Assembly (NCBI RefSeq): GCF_029210375.1
Contig: NZ_JARGER010000048.1
Location: forward strand, 84,451 to 148,450
Reading direction: 5' to 3'
Source: Nocardioides sp. YIM 152315
Lineage (GTDB): Bacteria > Actinomycetota > Actinomycetes > Propionibacteriales > Nocardioidaceae
DNA length: 64,000 nt
The first letter of the stretch is position 1. Each line of letters opens with the position of its first letter. The notes below the pieces were generated by a model, which was not told the origin of the DNA, did not search any database, and saw only the letters and a program-made list of their open reading frames with translations. Positions 1 through 8,210 of this stretch are shown in pieces. Both the position numbers and the translations under genes were made by a program.

Positions 1-41
1 CAATGCGCCCGATCCGGCGGCGCGCGCGATACAAAGGACGT

Positions 42-70
42 GGCCCCGCTTGGTATGAGCTCGCGGGGCC
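42..70 (-). terminator. Hairpin downstream of the adenosine deaminase gene
   Basis: A perfect 8-bp inverted repeat (GGCCCCGC at 42-49, GCGGGGCC at 63-70) lies 16 nt beyond the stop codon of the minus-strand gene at 86. On the minus strand it is followed by a short T-containing run. It is a likely terminator, though without the long T tract of a classical intrinsic one. Confidence 0.5.
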
Positions 71-85
71 TATTACTTGCCCGGC

Positions 86-1132
86 CTACCTGTCCGACCC
101 GGCCGCGGACGCGACGTACTCGTCGATCTCGCCGAGGATCCGGTCCTTGACGGCGTCCTCCGCGAACGATGCGCGTACGGCGTTCCGCGCCAGGTCGGCG
201 ACGCCGGCCTCGTCGAGTCCGAGCAGGTCCGCGGCGATCTCATACTCCCGGCACAGCGTCGTGTTGAACATCGGCGGGTCGTCGGAGTTGACCGTGATCG
301 TCACGCCCGCGTCGCGGAAGGCCCGGATCGGGTGCTCCTCCAGCCGGGTGACCGCGCGGGTGGCGACGTTGGAGGACGGGCACACCTCGAGCGCGACCCC
401 GGTCTCGGCGAGATGGGCGAGCAGGGCGGGGTCCTGCGCGGACGACGTGCCGTGCCCGATCCGCTCGGCCCCCAGGAGTCGCAGCGCGTCCCAGACCGTC
501 TCGGGCCCGGTCGTCTCGCCGGCGTGCGGCACGCTGTGCAGTCCGGCCGCCCGCGCGGCGTCGAAGTGCGGCTGGAACTGCGGCCTCGGCACTCCGATCT
601 CGGGGCCGCCGAGCCCGAAGCCGACGAGGGCGTCGGTGCGGTGGTCGAGGGCGTAGGACAGCGTCGCGTCCGCCGACGGCAGCCCGGCCTCGCCGGGGAT
701 GTCGTAGATCCAGCGCAGCACCAGGCCGAAGTCGCGCTCGACGGAGACTCTCGCGTCCTCGATCGCCTCGGTGTAGGCCTCGATCGGCATGCCGAGGTCG
801 GCGGCGTCGGGTCGCACGGAGGTGTACGGCGTGCAGGTGAGCTCGGCGTACCGCAGCCCCTGCCCGGTCGCCATCTCGCGTCCGATCTCGTGGGTCAGGT
901 AGCGCACGTCCTCGGGGGTGCGGATCAGCCCGACCACCGCGAGGTAGACCTCGATGAAGTGCGCGAAGTCGCGGAACTCGAAGAACCGGCGCATCTCGTC
1001 GGGATCGCTCGGGACCGTCCCGGGGTGCCGCTCGGCCAGCTCCGAGACGATCCGCGGCGAGGCGGAGCCGACGTGGTGGACGTGCAGCTCGGCCTTCGGC
1101 AGTCGGGCGATGAAGTCGGCGAGGTTGGTCAT
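86..1132 (-). CDS. Adenosine deaminase family protein (possibly aminodeoxyfutalosine deaminase)
   Basis: 348-residue zinc amidohydrolase of the adenosine/AMP deaminase superfamily, cytosolic. The metal-binding HxH pair is at H17/H19, the HAGE motif (catalytic Glu206) at 203-206, IGHGTS around 226-230 and the metal-binding Asp pair in NSDDP at 284-285, so the active site is complete. The HVHHVGS start differs from the HLDG start of classical Add. This COG1816-like actinobacterial subgroup includes enzymes that deaminate aminodeoxyfutalosine for menaquinone synthesis, so substrate is uncertain between adenosine and that compound. It is followed by a hairpin and seems to be transcribed alone or after the thioredoxin-like gene 21 bp upstream. 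Confidence 0.85.
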   Translation of the reverse strand: MTNLADFIARLPKAELHVHHVGSASPRIVSELAERHPGTVPSDPDEMRRFFEFRDFAHFIEVYLAVVGLIRTPEDVRYLTHEIGREMATGQGLRYAELTCTPYTSVRPDAADLGMPIEAYTEAIEDARVSVERDFGLVLRWIYDIPGEAGLPSADATLSYALDHRTDALVGFGLGGPEIGVPRPQFQPHFDAARAAGLHSVPHAGETTGPETVWDALRLLGAERIGHGTSSAQDPALLAHLAETGVALEVCPSSNVATRAVTRLEEHPIRAFRDAGVTITVNSDDPPMFNTTLCREYEIAADLLGLDEAGVADLARNAVRASFAEDAVKDRILGEIDEYVASAAGSDR

Positions 1133-1153
1133 CGCCGGATCATCGCAGGTGCC

Positions 1154-1891
1154 TCAGGAGACCCGCTCGACCAGGGCGGAGCCCAGGTCCTCGGCGGTCC
1201 GACCCTCCTGGAAGACCTCGCCGTTGAGCAGCACGGTCGGCGTGCTGTTCACGCCCGCCTCGGTCGCGGCGCTGGTGGCCCGGTCGACCCAGTCGCTGCC
1301 CTCGTCGCCCTCGATCGCCGCACGCACGGCGGCGTCGTCGGCGCCCGCCTCGACGGCGAGGTCGGCGAGCTCGGAGCTCTCGGGGAACGGACCGCGCTCA
1401 CTCGGCTGGTTCTCGAAGAGCAGGTCGTGGAACTCCTTGGCGACCTCCGGGCCGGACTCCTCCAGCACGATCGAGAACGCGCCGCTCGCGCGGACGGAGT
1501 AGCTCGTGTCGTCGTCGCCGCCGAGCAGGTTGAAGGGGCGGTACTCGACCTGGACCTCTCCGTCACCGGCCAGCCTGGCGAGGTCGTCGCGCGTCGTCCG
1601 CTCGAGCTCCCCGCAGTAGGGGCACAGGAAGTCCTCGTAGATCACGATCTTGTTCGGGGCGTCGCCCGGACCGATGGTCAGTCCGAACTCGCTGCCCGCG
1701 GCCGGCGCGTCGACGTCCTTGGTGGTGTCGAGGCTGCGCGACAGCAGCCACCCCGCCAGCACGATGACGACGATGCCGGCGATGACGCCGCCGACCATCA
1801 GGTTCCGTCGGCGGCGCTCCTGCCGCTGCTGCTCCGCGAGGGCGGCGGCGGCCCGGGCGGCACGGTCGTTGGCGCGGTTCTTCTTCGACAT
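1154..1891 (-). CDS. Membrane-anchored DsbA-like thioredoxin-fold protein
   Basis: 245 residues: a basic, Arg-rich cytoplasmic N-terminus (1-30), one membrane segment (about 31-51), then an extracytoplasmic thioredoxin fold with a CPYC redox motif at 90-93 and a cis-proline loop (STPTV) near the C-terminus. It belongs to the DSBA/Thioredoxin_4 family, which makes or isomerises disulfides in exported proteins. The ATG at 1891 overlaps the TGA of the MauE-family gene (TGATG), showing translational coupling. A longer open frame reaching to 2356 exists, but its upstream part lies over the MauE gene and has no family similarity, so the internal ATG is preferred. Confidence 0.85.
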   Translation of the reverse strand: MSKKNRANDRAARAAAALAEQQRQERRRRNLMVGGVIAGIVVIVLAGWLLSRSLDTTKDVDAPAAGSEFGLTIGPGDAPNKIVIYEDFLCPYCGELERTTRDDLARLAGDGEVQVEYRPFNLLGGDDDTSYSVRASGAFSIVLEESGPEVAKEFHDLLFENQPSERGPFPESSELADLAVEAGADDAAVRAAIEGDEGSDWVDRATSAATEAGVNSTPTVLLNGEVFQEGRTAEDLGSALVERVS

Positions 1892-2364
1892 CAGGATCCT
1901 TCGGACAACGAGGTACGGCGGAACAGGAGAGCGTCCAGCGAGAGCCGGGTCGACGGCAGCCAGGCGACGAAGACCGACGCGGCGAGCAGGAGCACGTCGC
2001 GCGCGATCTCCCACGGATACTGCGATGCGGCGTCCGGGTCGGCACCACCCCCGCCGAAGCACCCGCAGTCGATGTTGATGCCGCGGGCCCAGACCGAGGC
2101 GATGCCGACGATGAACGCCACGAACAACAGGGCGGAGATGGCGGCGGCTCCGCGGGTGAGCAGGCCGACGACGAGCATCACCCCGACGACGATCTCGATC
2201 ACGGGGAGGAGCTGTCCGACCGGCGTCGCCAGGTCGCCCGGCAACAGCTGGTAGGCGCGGACCGCGGCGACGCTCTGGGCCGGGTCCGGGAGCTTGAGCG
2301 CCCCGGCGACGATCCAGACGACGCCGACCACCACGCGCAGCAGCAGGCCGAGCCATCCCCTCAC
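1891..2364 (-). CDS. MauE/DoxX-family membrane protein, probable disulfide redox partner
   Basis: 157 residues with four hydrophobic segments. It matches the MauE family (methylamine utilisation protein; related to DoxX), which in actinobacteria is often next to thioredoxin-fold proteins. A CGCFGGG motif with C100 and C102 sits at the end of the third segment and is a plausible redox pair. The start is a GTG at 2364; the first in-frame residues lead straight into the first membrane helix. Coupled by a TGATG overlap to the DsbA-like gene, which suggests the pair forms an electron-exchange system across the membrane. The partnership is inference. Confidence 0.75.
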   Translation of the reverse strand: MRGWLGLLLRVVVGVVWIVAGALKLPDPAQSVAAVRAYQLLPGDLATPVGQLLPVIEIVVGVMLVVGLLTRGAAAISALLFVAFIVGIASVWARGINIDCGCFGGGGADPDAASQYPWEIARDVLLLAASVFVAWLPSTRLSLDALLFRRTSLSEGS

Positions 2365-2450
2365 GTCCTCGACCCTAGGGCCTGCTCCTGAGCCGGATCT
2401 GAGAGGCGAAGGTCCACTTCGCCGGATCACAGGTCCCTCCTGCCTCAGCG

Positions 2451-2456
2451 TAGGGT
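2451..2456 (+). promoter_or_regulatory. -10 box of orn (leaderless)
   Basis: TAGGGT ends 8 nt before the GTG start of orn and no Shine-Dalgarno sequence lies between, so transcription probably begins at the start codon. Confidence 0.55.
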
Positions 2457-2464
2457 GACGTCTC

Positions 2465-3118
2465 GTGAACGACCGACTCGTCTGGATCGACTGCGAGATG
2501 ACCGGGCTCGACCTCGGCCCCGATGCGCTCATCGAGCTCGCCGTGCTCGTCACCGACTTCGAGCTCAACGTGCTCGGCCAGGGTGTCGACATCGTCATCA
2601 AGCCACCCTCCGAGGCGATCGACCAGATGGGCGACTTCGTGCGCGACATGCACGACAGGTCCGGGCTGCTCCGTGAGCTGGACTTCGGCGTCACGCTCGA
2701 CGAGGCGGAGGAGCGGGCGCTGGCCTACATCAAGGAGCACTGTCCCGAGGGCAGTCGTCCGCCGCTGGCCGGCAACACCGTGGCCACCGACCGGGCGTTC
2801 CTGGCCCGGGACATGCCGGCGCTGGAGACGTTCCTCCACTACCGGATCGTCGACGTCTCCTCGATCAAGGAGCTCTCGCGACGGTGGTACCCCCGGGCCT
2901 ACTTCCAGGCCCCCGCCAAGGGCGGCAACCACCGGGCGCTCGCGGACATCCAGGAGAGCATCGAGGAGCTGCGCTACTACCGGGACGCCGTCTTCGTGCC
3001 GCCGCCCGGGCCGGAGAGCGAGGTCGCCCGGGCGATCGCGCTCCGCCACGGCGGCGCGCTCACCGGCTTCAGCGGTGCGGAGTCCCCGACCGAGACCGAT
3101 TCCACGAACGCCGACTGA
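2465..3118 (+). CDS. orn: Oligoribonuclease
   Basis: 217 residues. A DEDDh 3'-5' exonuclease that degrades 2-5 nt RNA fragments to mononucleotides, including the pGpG product of c-di-GMP turnover. All catalytic residues are visible: D9 and E11 (WIDCEMTG), D109 (NTVATDR), H156 and D161 (NHRALADI). Family proteins are about 180-215 residues; the last 35 here are a low-complexity acidic tail. The GTG start is supported by a TAGGGT box 8 nt upstream. It is followed by tRNA-His, as in other actinobacteria. Confidence 0.97.
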   Translation: MNDRLVWIDCEMTGLDLGPDALIELAVLVTDFELNVLGQGVDIVIKPPSEAIDQMGDFVRDMHDRSGLLRELDFGVTLDEAEERALAYIKEHCPEGSRPPLAGNTVATDRAFLARDMPALETFLHYRIVDVSSIKELSRRWYPRAYFQAPAKGGNHRALADIQESIEELRYYRDAVFVPPPGPESEVARAIALRHGGALTGFSGAESPTETDSTNAD

Positions 3119-3124
3119 TTCCTC

Positions 3125-3130
3125 TACACT
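3125..3130 (+). promoter_or_regulatory. Possible -10 box of tRNA-His
   Basis: TACACT about 30 nt before the mature tRNA 5' end, just after the orn stop codon. No convincing -35 was seen, so co-transcription with orn is equally possible. Confidence 0.3.
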
Positions 3131-3160
3131 TTCCGACGGCCCGGGATCCCCGGGCCCATG

Positions 3161-3236
3161 GTGGGTGTAGCTCAGCTGGTAGAGCACCTGGTTGTGGTCC
3201 AGGTGGCCGCGGGTTCAAGTCCCGTCACTCACCCCA
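3161..3236 (+). tRNA. tRNA-His (GUG)
   Basis: Full cloverleaf. Acceptor arms GTGGGTG (3161-3167) and CACTCAC (3226-3232) pair, with one G-T. The anticodon stem-loop CCTGG-TTGTGGT-CCAGG places anticodon GTG. The base before the stem (3160) is G and the discriminator is C (3233), the G-1:C73 pair that identifies histidine tRNAs. CCA is encoded (3234-3236). Confidence 0.97.
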
Positions 3237-3244
3237 GACTCTCG

Positions 3245-3273
3245 GAGCCCCGGTCGTACGACGGCCGGGGCTC
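3245..3273 (+). terminator. Terminator of orn/tRNA-His
   Basis: A perfect 9-bp stem, GAGCCCCGG (3245-3253) and CCGGGGCTC (3265-3273), begins 9 nt after the tRNA CCA end and is followed by a T-containing stretch. Confidence 0.65.
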
Positions 3274-3309
3274 GAGTCATTTCGTCGCCAGCCGTCGACA
3301 CCCGAGATA

Positions 3310-3329
3310 TCTCTGACTAAGGTCAGAGA
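3310..3329. promoter_or_regulatory. Operator palindrome touching the MarR-GNAT start codon
   Basis: Perfect inverted repeat with 8-bp arms and a 4-bp spacer: TCTCTGAC (3310-3317), TAAG, GTCAGAGA (3322-3329). The ATG begins at the very next base (3330). Bound protein here would block initiation, so this is probably the autoregulatory site of the MarR-type domain. Confidence 0.6.
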
Positions 3330-4190
3330 ATGGACGACACGGCGATGCTGCGCCGCTTCAACCGCACCTACACCCAGCGCATCGGCGTGCTGGAGGAGTC
3401 GTTCCTCGGCACCGGACGGCCGTTGGGTGTCTCCCGGCTGCTGTTCGAGATCGGGCCGGACGGGGCCGGGGTGCGCGAGCTGCGCGACCGGCTCGGGCTC
3501 GACTCCGGCTACCTGACCAGGTTGCTGCGCCGCCTCGACCGCGACGGCCTGGTCCGGGTGGCCGAGGACCCCGCGGACCGCCGGCGGCGGCTGGCGACGC
3601 TCACGGCCACCGGCCGGCGGGCCTGGCGAGAGCTCGACCAGCGGTCCGAGGAGCTCGCGGAGCGGCTGGTGGCGCCGCTGACGGCGCGGCAGCGGGCTCG
3701 TCTCACCGACGCGCTGGCGACGGCGGACCTGCTCGTGCGGGCCGCGACCATCGAGCTGCGCGAGGTGCCTCCGACGGACCCGACCGCGGTGGCGGCGGCC
3801 GGCCGCTACTTCGCGGAGCTCGACCGACGCTTCCCCGGTGGCTTCGACCCGGGCCGGCCCGACCACGCGGGCACCTTCCTGCTCGCGACCAGCGACGGCC
3901 GACCGGTGGCGTACGGCGGCGTCCGCGAGCTCGACGACGACCTGCTGGGAGTCGCCGAGATCAAGCGGATGTGGGTCGACGAGGCCTGGCGCGGCGCGGG
4001 CCTGGGTGCGCGGATGCTGCGCGAGCTCGAGGCATTGGCCCGCCGGCTCGGCCACGACCGGGTCGTCCTCGACACCAACGGCACCCTGACCGAGGCGATC
4101 GCGATGTACGCGCGCGCCGGCTACCGCCCGATCGCCCGCTACAACGACAACCCGTACGCCGAGGCCTGGTTCGAGAAGGACCTGTCCTAG
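3330..4190 (+). CDS. MarR-type HTH fused to GNAT acetyltransferase
   Basis: 286 residues in two domains. Residues about 1-135 are a winged helix of the MarR family (recognition helix and beta-wing near DPADRRRRLATLT). Residues about 140-286 are a GNAT N-acetyltransferase with the acetyl-CoA loop in the segment WRGAGLGARML. This fusion is a known actinobacterial and proteobacterial architecture, so it both binds DNA and could acetylate a small molecule or protein. The acetyl acceptor cannot be told from sequence. The ATG directly abuts a perfect palindrome, suggesting autoregulation. It is convergent with the histidine kinase at 4256. Confidence 0.88.
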   Translation: MDDTAMLRRFNRTYTQRIGVLEESFLGTGRPLGVSRLLFEIGPDGAGVRELRDRLGLDSGYLTRLLRRLDRDGLVRVAEDPADRRRRLATLTATGRRAWRELDQRSEELAERLVAPLTARQRARLTDALATADLLVRAATIELREVPPTDPTAVAAAGRYFAELDRRFPGGFDPGRPDHAGTFLLATSDGRPVAYGGVRELDDDLLGVAEIKRMWVDEAWRGAGLGARMLRELEALARRLGHDRVVLDTNGTLTEAIAMYARAGYRPIARYNDNPYAEAWFEKDLS

Positions 4191-4260
4191 ACGACTCACC
4201 CAAGGGCTCGCACGCTGCGCGACGCTCGCCGGCACGACCCCTGGGAACAACTCGTCTAGG
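4186..4260. repeat. Inverted repeat spanning both stop codons of a convergent pair
   Basis: CCTAGACGA (4186-4194) and TCGTCTAGG (4252-4260) form 9-bp arms with about 57 bp between. The arms contain the TAG of the + strand gene and the TAG of the - strand gene. The intervening sequence has further GC-rich partial symmetry (AAGGG ... CCCCT). Probably a shared, bidirectional terminator. Confidence 0.45.
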
Positions 4261-6310
4261 CGGGGACGAGGATCGGCAGCCGCACCCGGAAGGTGGTGCC
4301 TGCGCCGGGCTCGGACTCCACGGACATCGAGCCGCCGTGCTGCTCGACGATCGCGTGCGCGATCGACAGGCCGAGCCCGCTGCCCGGGATCGCCCGCTCC
4401 TGCGCGAGGGAGGAGCGGAAGAACCTGCTGAACAGCCGGTCCTGCTCGTGCGACGGGATCCCGATGCCGGTGTCCGCGACCTCGACGTCCACGGTCTCGG
4501 AGCCGACCCGCAGGCGCACGTCGACGCGCCCCTCCTCCGGCGTGAACTTCACGGCGTTGCCGACGAGGTTGATCACCACCCGCTCCAGCATGTCGCGATC
4601 ACCGAGGAACGGCACCGGCTCGTCGGGGAGATCGACCTCGAGCACGAGCTCGCGCTTCTCCAGGGACGGGGCGACGACGGCGCAGGCGGCGGCCACCACC
4701 TTGCGCAGGTCGACGAGCCGGTCGGCCGTCCCGAGACCGCCCTCCTGGAGCCGGGAGAGCGTGAGCAGGTCGTCGATCAGCGACAGCAACCGCGAGCTGT
4801 TGGACGCGACCCGCCGGACGGCGGCGAGCTGCGCGGACTCGAGCTCGCCGTACTCCCCGTCCTGCAGCATCTCCAGGTAGCCGAGGATGCTGGTGATCGG
4901 CGTCCGCAGCTCGTGGCTTACGCTCGACACGAACGCGTCCTTGACCTGGTCGACCTCGCGGAGCCGCTCGACGGCCTGGCGCTCGGTCTCGAGCGCCTCG
5001 ACGAGCCGGCCCTCGGCCTCGACGCGCTCGGTGATGTCCTCCGACGTGCTGACATAGCCGATCGTCGCGCCCCGGTCGTCGACCACCCGGTTGAGGGACA
5101 TCGAGTGGTTGCGCACCTGACCGTCCTTGCGGACGAACTTCATGTCGGTCGGGCCGTAGCCGATGAGGGCGCCGGCGACGGTCGTGAAGTCGTCGGGGAT
5201 CCCCAGCTCGGCGGCCTTCTCGGCGACGCCGTCGGCGTCGTGGAAGATCCGGGTCGGCAGCCCGTCGACCTCGTCGGCCGTGTAGCCGAGCAGCCGCTCC
5301 GCGCCGGGGTTGAAGAGCGTGACGCGGCCGAGCTCGTCGGTGCCGATGATCGCCACACCCTTGATGCCGTTGACGATCCGCTGCACCTTGTCGCGCTCGG
5401 CCGCGGTCTGGCGCGCGTTCTCGAGCTGCTCACCCACGCTGAGCACGAACGGGACGACGACCAGCGCGGAGGCGATGATGAAGGCGGCCAGCAGGACGCC
5501 CTGGACGTCGACGGGCAGGTCGTAGCGAGCGTCGACCTGCGCGAAGGGTCCGTGGTGGCGGGTCGTCAGCGCGATGGCGATCCCGAGCACGGTGAAGAGC
5601 TGCGCGATCGCCTCGTACGCGCCGCTGCGCATCGCACCCCACGCGAGCAGCGGCACCAGGAGGAACACCATCGCCGGAGAGTCGTCGAGCATGAAGACGA
5701 CCGGTGTGACCGTGACGATCAGGATCCACTGCGCGAGCCGCTCGACGGTCCCGGCGAGCCCGCGGTGCGGCCGAAGCCGGCAGAAGAACGGCGTCACCGA
5801 GAGCTGCGACCCGAGGCTCGGCGTGCCGACGGCCAGCGCCAGAAGCCACGCGTCGCCCCAACCGGTCGCGAGGCTCGTGACGAGGGTCGCGACGACGACC
5901 ACGAGCGCACCTGCGGTCGACGCGACGATGTAGCGAGCCAGGTCGGTGTTCGTGTAGAGCTCCGGCCGCCGGCGTACGCCGCCGGTCAGGATCCGCCACA
6001 CGACCCAGGTCTCCGCCGTGATGCCGGCCGCGAGCCCCAGGGCGACCTCCGGCGGCCGACCGGTCCAGATCGTCAGGAACGCGATCGCCATCACGAGGGC
6101 CAGCACGACCGGCGTGGTCGGCCGACGGGACACCAACAGGGTCGAGGACGCGAGCGCGACCGGCCAGACGCCGATCGCGTAGCCGTCCTCGGGTGCGCCG
6201 TAGACGGCGAGCAGGCCGAAGAACGCGGTGAGCGCCAGCATGCCGAAGGCGGGCAGCAGCGACGGCTTCGGCGTCACCCCCACCTCGGAGATCTCGTGCA
6301 AGGTCGACAT
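4256..6310 (-). CDS. Membrane PAS sensor histidine kinase
   Basis: 684 residues. The first about 300 form eight or more hydrophobic segments resembling a MASE1-type sensor region. Next come a PAS domain with PAC extension (about 320-430, with GYVSTSEDITER at its end), a HisKA dimerisation domain with the phosphoacceptor His in SVSHELRTP, and a HATPase_c domain with the N box (NLVGNAVKF), G1 box (DTGIGIP) and G2 box (GSGLGLSIA). The signal is unknown and no response regulator gene is adjacent, so it is an orphan kinase. Divergent from the oxidoreductase at 6400. Confidence 0.92.
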   Translation of the reverse strand: MSTLHEISEVGVTPKPSLLPAFGMLALTAFFGLLAVYGAPEDGYAIGVWPVALASSTLLVSRRPTTPVVLALVMAIAFLTIWTGRPPEVALGLAAGITAETWVVWRILTGGVRRRPELYTNTDLARYIVASTAGALVVVVATLVTSLATGWGDAWLLALAVGTPSLGSQLSVTPFFCRLRPHRGLAGTVERLAQWILIVTVTPVVFMLDDSPAMVFLLVPLLAWGAMRSGAYEAIAQLFTVLGIAIALTTRHHGPFAQVDARYDLPVDVQGVLLAAFIIASALVVVPFVLSVGEQLENARQTAAERDKVQRIVNGIKGVAIIGTDELGRVTLFNPGAERLLGYTADEVDGLPTRIFHDADGVAEKAAELGIPDDFTTVAGALIGYGPTDMKFVRKDGQVRNHSMSLNRVVDDRGATIGYVSTSEDITERVEAEGRLVEALETERQAVERLREVDQVKDAFVSSVSHELRTPITSILGYLEMLQDGEYGELESAQLAAVRRVASNSSRLLSLIDDLLTLSRLQEGGLGTADRLVDLRKVVAAACAVVAPSLEKRELVLEVDLPDEPVPFLGDRDMLERVVINLVGNAVKFTPEEGRVDVRLRVGSETVDVEVADTGIGIPSHEQDRLFSRFFRSSLAQERAIPGSGLGLSIAHAIVEQHGGSMSVESEPGAGTTFRVRLPILVPA

Positions 6311-6387
6311 GTCGGGGCTGATCCTCTCGCGACTCGGCGGGATGTGCGGGCAAATCGCCGGTGCTCGGGCGGACGACCTTCATGGCC

Positions 6388-6393
6388 TAGGTT
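6388..6393 (+). promoter_or_regulatory. -10 box, leaderless start at 6400
   Basis: TAGGTT ends 6 nt before the ATG of the FAD oxidoreductase gene. Confidence 0.5.
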
Positions 6394-6399
6394 GGGCGG

Positions 6400-7971
6400 A
6401 TGAGCGCACAGCGGAGGGCGTACGACGTCGTGGTCGTCGGCGCCGGACACAACGGGCTGGTCGCGGCGGCGTACCTGGCGCGGGCCGGGCTCTCGGTCCT
6501 CGTCCTGGAGCGCCTCGACCACACCGGCGGCGCCGCGGTCTCGGCGCGCGCGTTCTCCGGGCACCCCGCGCGGCTGTCGCGCTACTCCTACCTGGTCTCC
6601 CTCATGCCCCAGCGGCTGATCGCCGACCTCGGCCTCGACCTGCGACTCGCCTCACGATCGGTGGCGTCGTTCACCCCGACGGTCCGCGACGGCCGGCCGG
6701 GGGGCCTGCTCGTCGAGCGGCCGGAGGGCGCGCGCACCGCGGAGTCGTTCCGCCGGCTGACCGGAGGCTCGGTCGAGCACGAGGCCTGGGACCGCTTCTA
6801 CGCCGAGGTCGGCGAGCTCGCCGCCGTCGTCGCCCCGACCCTGCTGGAGCCGCTCCCGCTCGAGAGGGAGGTCCGTGACCAGGTCACCCCCGGGATCTGG
6901 CGTGACTTCGTGACCACGCCCCTCGGCGAGACGATCGAGGCCCGGTTCGCCGACGACACGGTGCGCGGCGTGGTCGCGACCGACGCCCTGATCGGCACGT
7001 TCGCGTCGCTGCGAGACCCCTCGCTGGTGCAGAACCGCTGCTTCCTCTACCACCTCGTCGGCAACGGCACCGGCGAGTGGCGGGTCCCGGTCGGCGGGAT
7101 GGGCTCGGTCACCGACGCGCTGACGCGGGCGGCGATCGACGCGGGCGCCGAGATCCTGACCACGGCCGGGGTCAGCGGGATCCACGCCGGCGACGGCGGG
7201 GCCGAGGTGGGCTGGGACGACGCAGACGGCCCGCACCGGGTGGAGGCCCGCCACGTGCTCTCCAACGTCGCCCCGTGGGTGCTCCGCATCCTGCTCGGCG
7301 AGGGCGAGGACCCGGCGAGCAAGCCCGTCGGCTCCCAGCTGAAGATCAACATGCTGCTCGAGCGGCTCCCGCGGCTGCGCTCGGGGGTCGACCCCGAGGT
7401 CGCCTTCGCCGGCACCCTCCACCTCGCGGAGGACTACAGCCAGCTCGAGGCGGCGTACGACGACGCGGCCGCCGGCCGGGTCCCCGCCGTCCTGCCCGGC
7501 GAGATCTACTGCCACTCGCTCACCGATCCCTCGATCCTCGGGGACGCGGCGGCGGGCACGCACACGCTCACCTACTTCGGGGTCCACACGCCCGCGCACC
7601 TGTTCGACGCCGATCCCGTGGCAGCGAAGGACCTCGCCGTACGCCGCGCGATCGAGTCGCTCGACCAGCACCTCGTCGACCCGATCGAGTCCTGCCTGGC
7701 CACCGACGCCTACGGCCGGCCCTGCCTCGAGGCGAAGATCCCCCAGGACATCGAGCGCGACCTCGCGATGCCCGGCGGACACATCTTCCACGGCGACCTC
7801 GACTGGCCGTGGGCGCCCCACCGCACCCGGCTCGACACGCCCGCCCAGCAGTGGGGCGTGCAGACCGACGTCGACTCCGTGCTCGTGTGCGGCTCCGGAT
7901 CGAGGCGGGGCGGCGCCGTCTCCGGGCTCGGTGGACACTCCGCAGCACAGGCCGTCCTCGCGTCGATCTGA
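6400..7971 (+). CDS. Phytoene dehydrogenase-like FAD oxidoreductase
   Basis: 523 residues. The N-terminal Rossmann motif VGAGHNGLVAAAYLAR binds FAD, and a C-terminal FAD contact segment (GSGSRRGGAVSGLGGH) is also present. It belongs to the CrtI/PDS-like NAD(P)/FAD-dependent amine oxidase superfamily, nearest to the PYROXD2-like group and not to true carotenoid desaturases. No carotenoid genes are nearby, so substrate is unknown. The ATG has a TAGGTT box 6 nt upstream, consistent with a leaderless mRNA. A T-rich run follows the stop, just before the tRNA-Lys promoter. Confidence 0.85.
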   Translation: MSAQRRAYDVVVVGAGHNGLVAAAYLARAGLSVLVLERLDHTGGAAVSARAFSGHPARLSRYSYLVSLMPQRLIADLGLDLRLASRSVASFTPTVRDGRPGGLLVERPEGARTAESFRRLTGGSVEHEAWDRFYAEVGELAAVVAPTLLEPLPLEREVRDQVTPGIWRDFVTTPLGETIEARFADDTVRGVVATDALIGTFASLRDPSLVQNRCFLYHLVGNGTGEWRVPVGGMGSVTDALTRAAIDAGAEILTTAGVSGIHAGDGGAEVGWDDADGPHRVEARHVLSNVAPWVLRILLGEGEDPASKPVGSQLKINMLLERLPRLRSGVDPEVAFAGTLHLAEDYSQLEAAYDDAAAGRVPAVLPGEIYCHSLTDPSILGDAAAGTHTLTYFGVHTPAHLFDADPVAAKDLAVRRAIESLDQHLVDPIESCLATDAYGRPCLEAKIPQDIERDLAMPGGHIFHGDLDWPWAPHRTRLDTPAQQWGVQTDVDSVLVCGSGSRRGGAVSGLGGHSAAQAVLASI

Positions 7972-8021
7972 CACCGTCCGCCAGGGACGCCCGCCGATTT
8001 TTTTCGAGGGTTCCGCGCTGG

Positions 8022-8027
8022 TAGAGT
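8022..8027 (+). promoter_or_regulatory. Probable -10 box of tRNA-Lys
   Basis: TAGAGT about 30 nt before the tRNA. A T-rich stretch sits at the -35 distance, so the -35 element is not clear. Confidence 0.4.
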
Positions 8028-8057
8028 TCACGTCGCTCCCGGGCGACCAGGGGCAGG

Positions 8058-8130
<73 letters not shown>

Positions 8131-8137
8131 CGGAGAG

Positions 8138-8163
8138 CCCGGCAGACCACGTCTGCCGGGTTT
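8138..8163 (+). terminator. Intrinsic terminator of tRNA-Lys
   Basis: A perfect 10-bp stem CCCGGCAGAC (8138-8147) / GTCTGCCGGG (8151-8160) with a 3-nt loop, followed by TTTCGTCGTT. It starts 7 nt after the tRNA. Confidence 0.85.
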
Positions 8164-8210
8164 CGTCGTTGCAGCAGCATGACCGCCCACCTCGGGGGAA
8201 CTGCTCGGGC

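Noticed and set aside
77..2254. Long open frame on the + strand (725 codons) opposite the deaminase and MauE/DsbA genes.
   Set aside because: It is antisense to genes with complete catalytic motifs. Its protein is rich in Arg, Gly and Val/Asp repeats typical of out-of-frame high-GC DNA.
1154..2356. A 400-codon version of the DsbA-like gene starting at 2356.
   Set aside because: The upstream 155 codons overlap the MauE gene in another frame and are Arg/Ala/Gly-rich noise. The ATG at 1891 is coupled to the MauE stop.
3971..6403. 810-codon open frame on the + strand opposite the PAS histidine kinase.
   Set aside because: Shadow frame; the minus strand gene has HisKA, HATPase and PAS motifs, and the shadow has no family signature.
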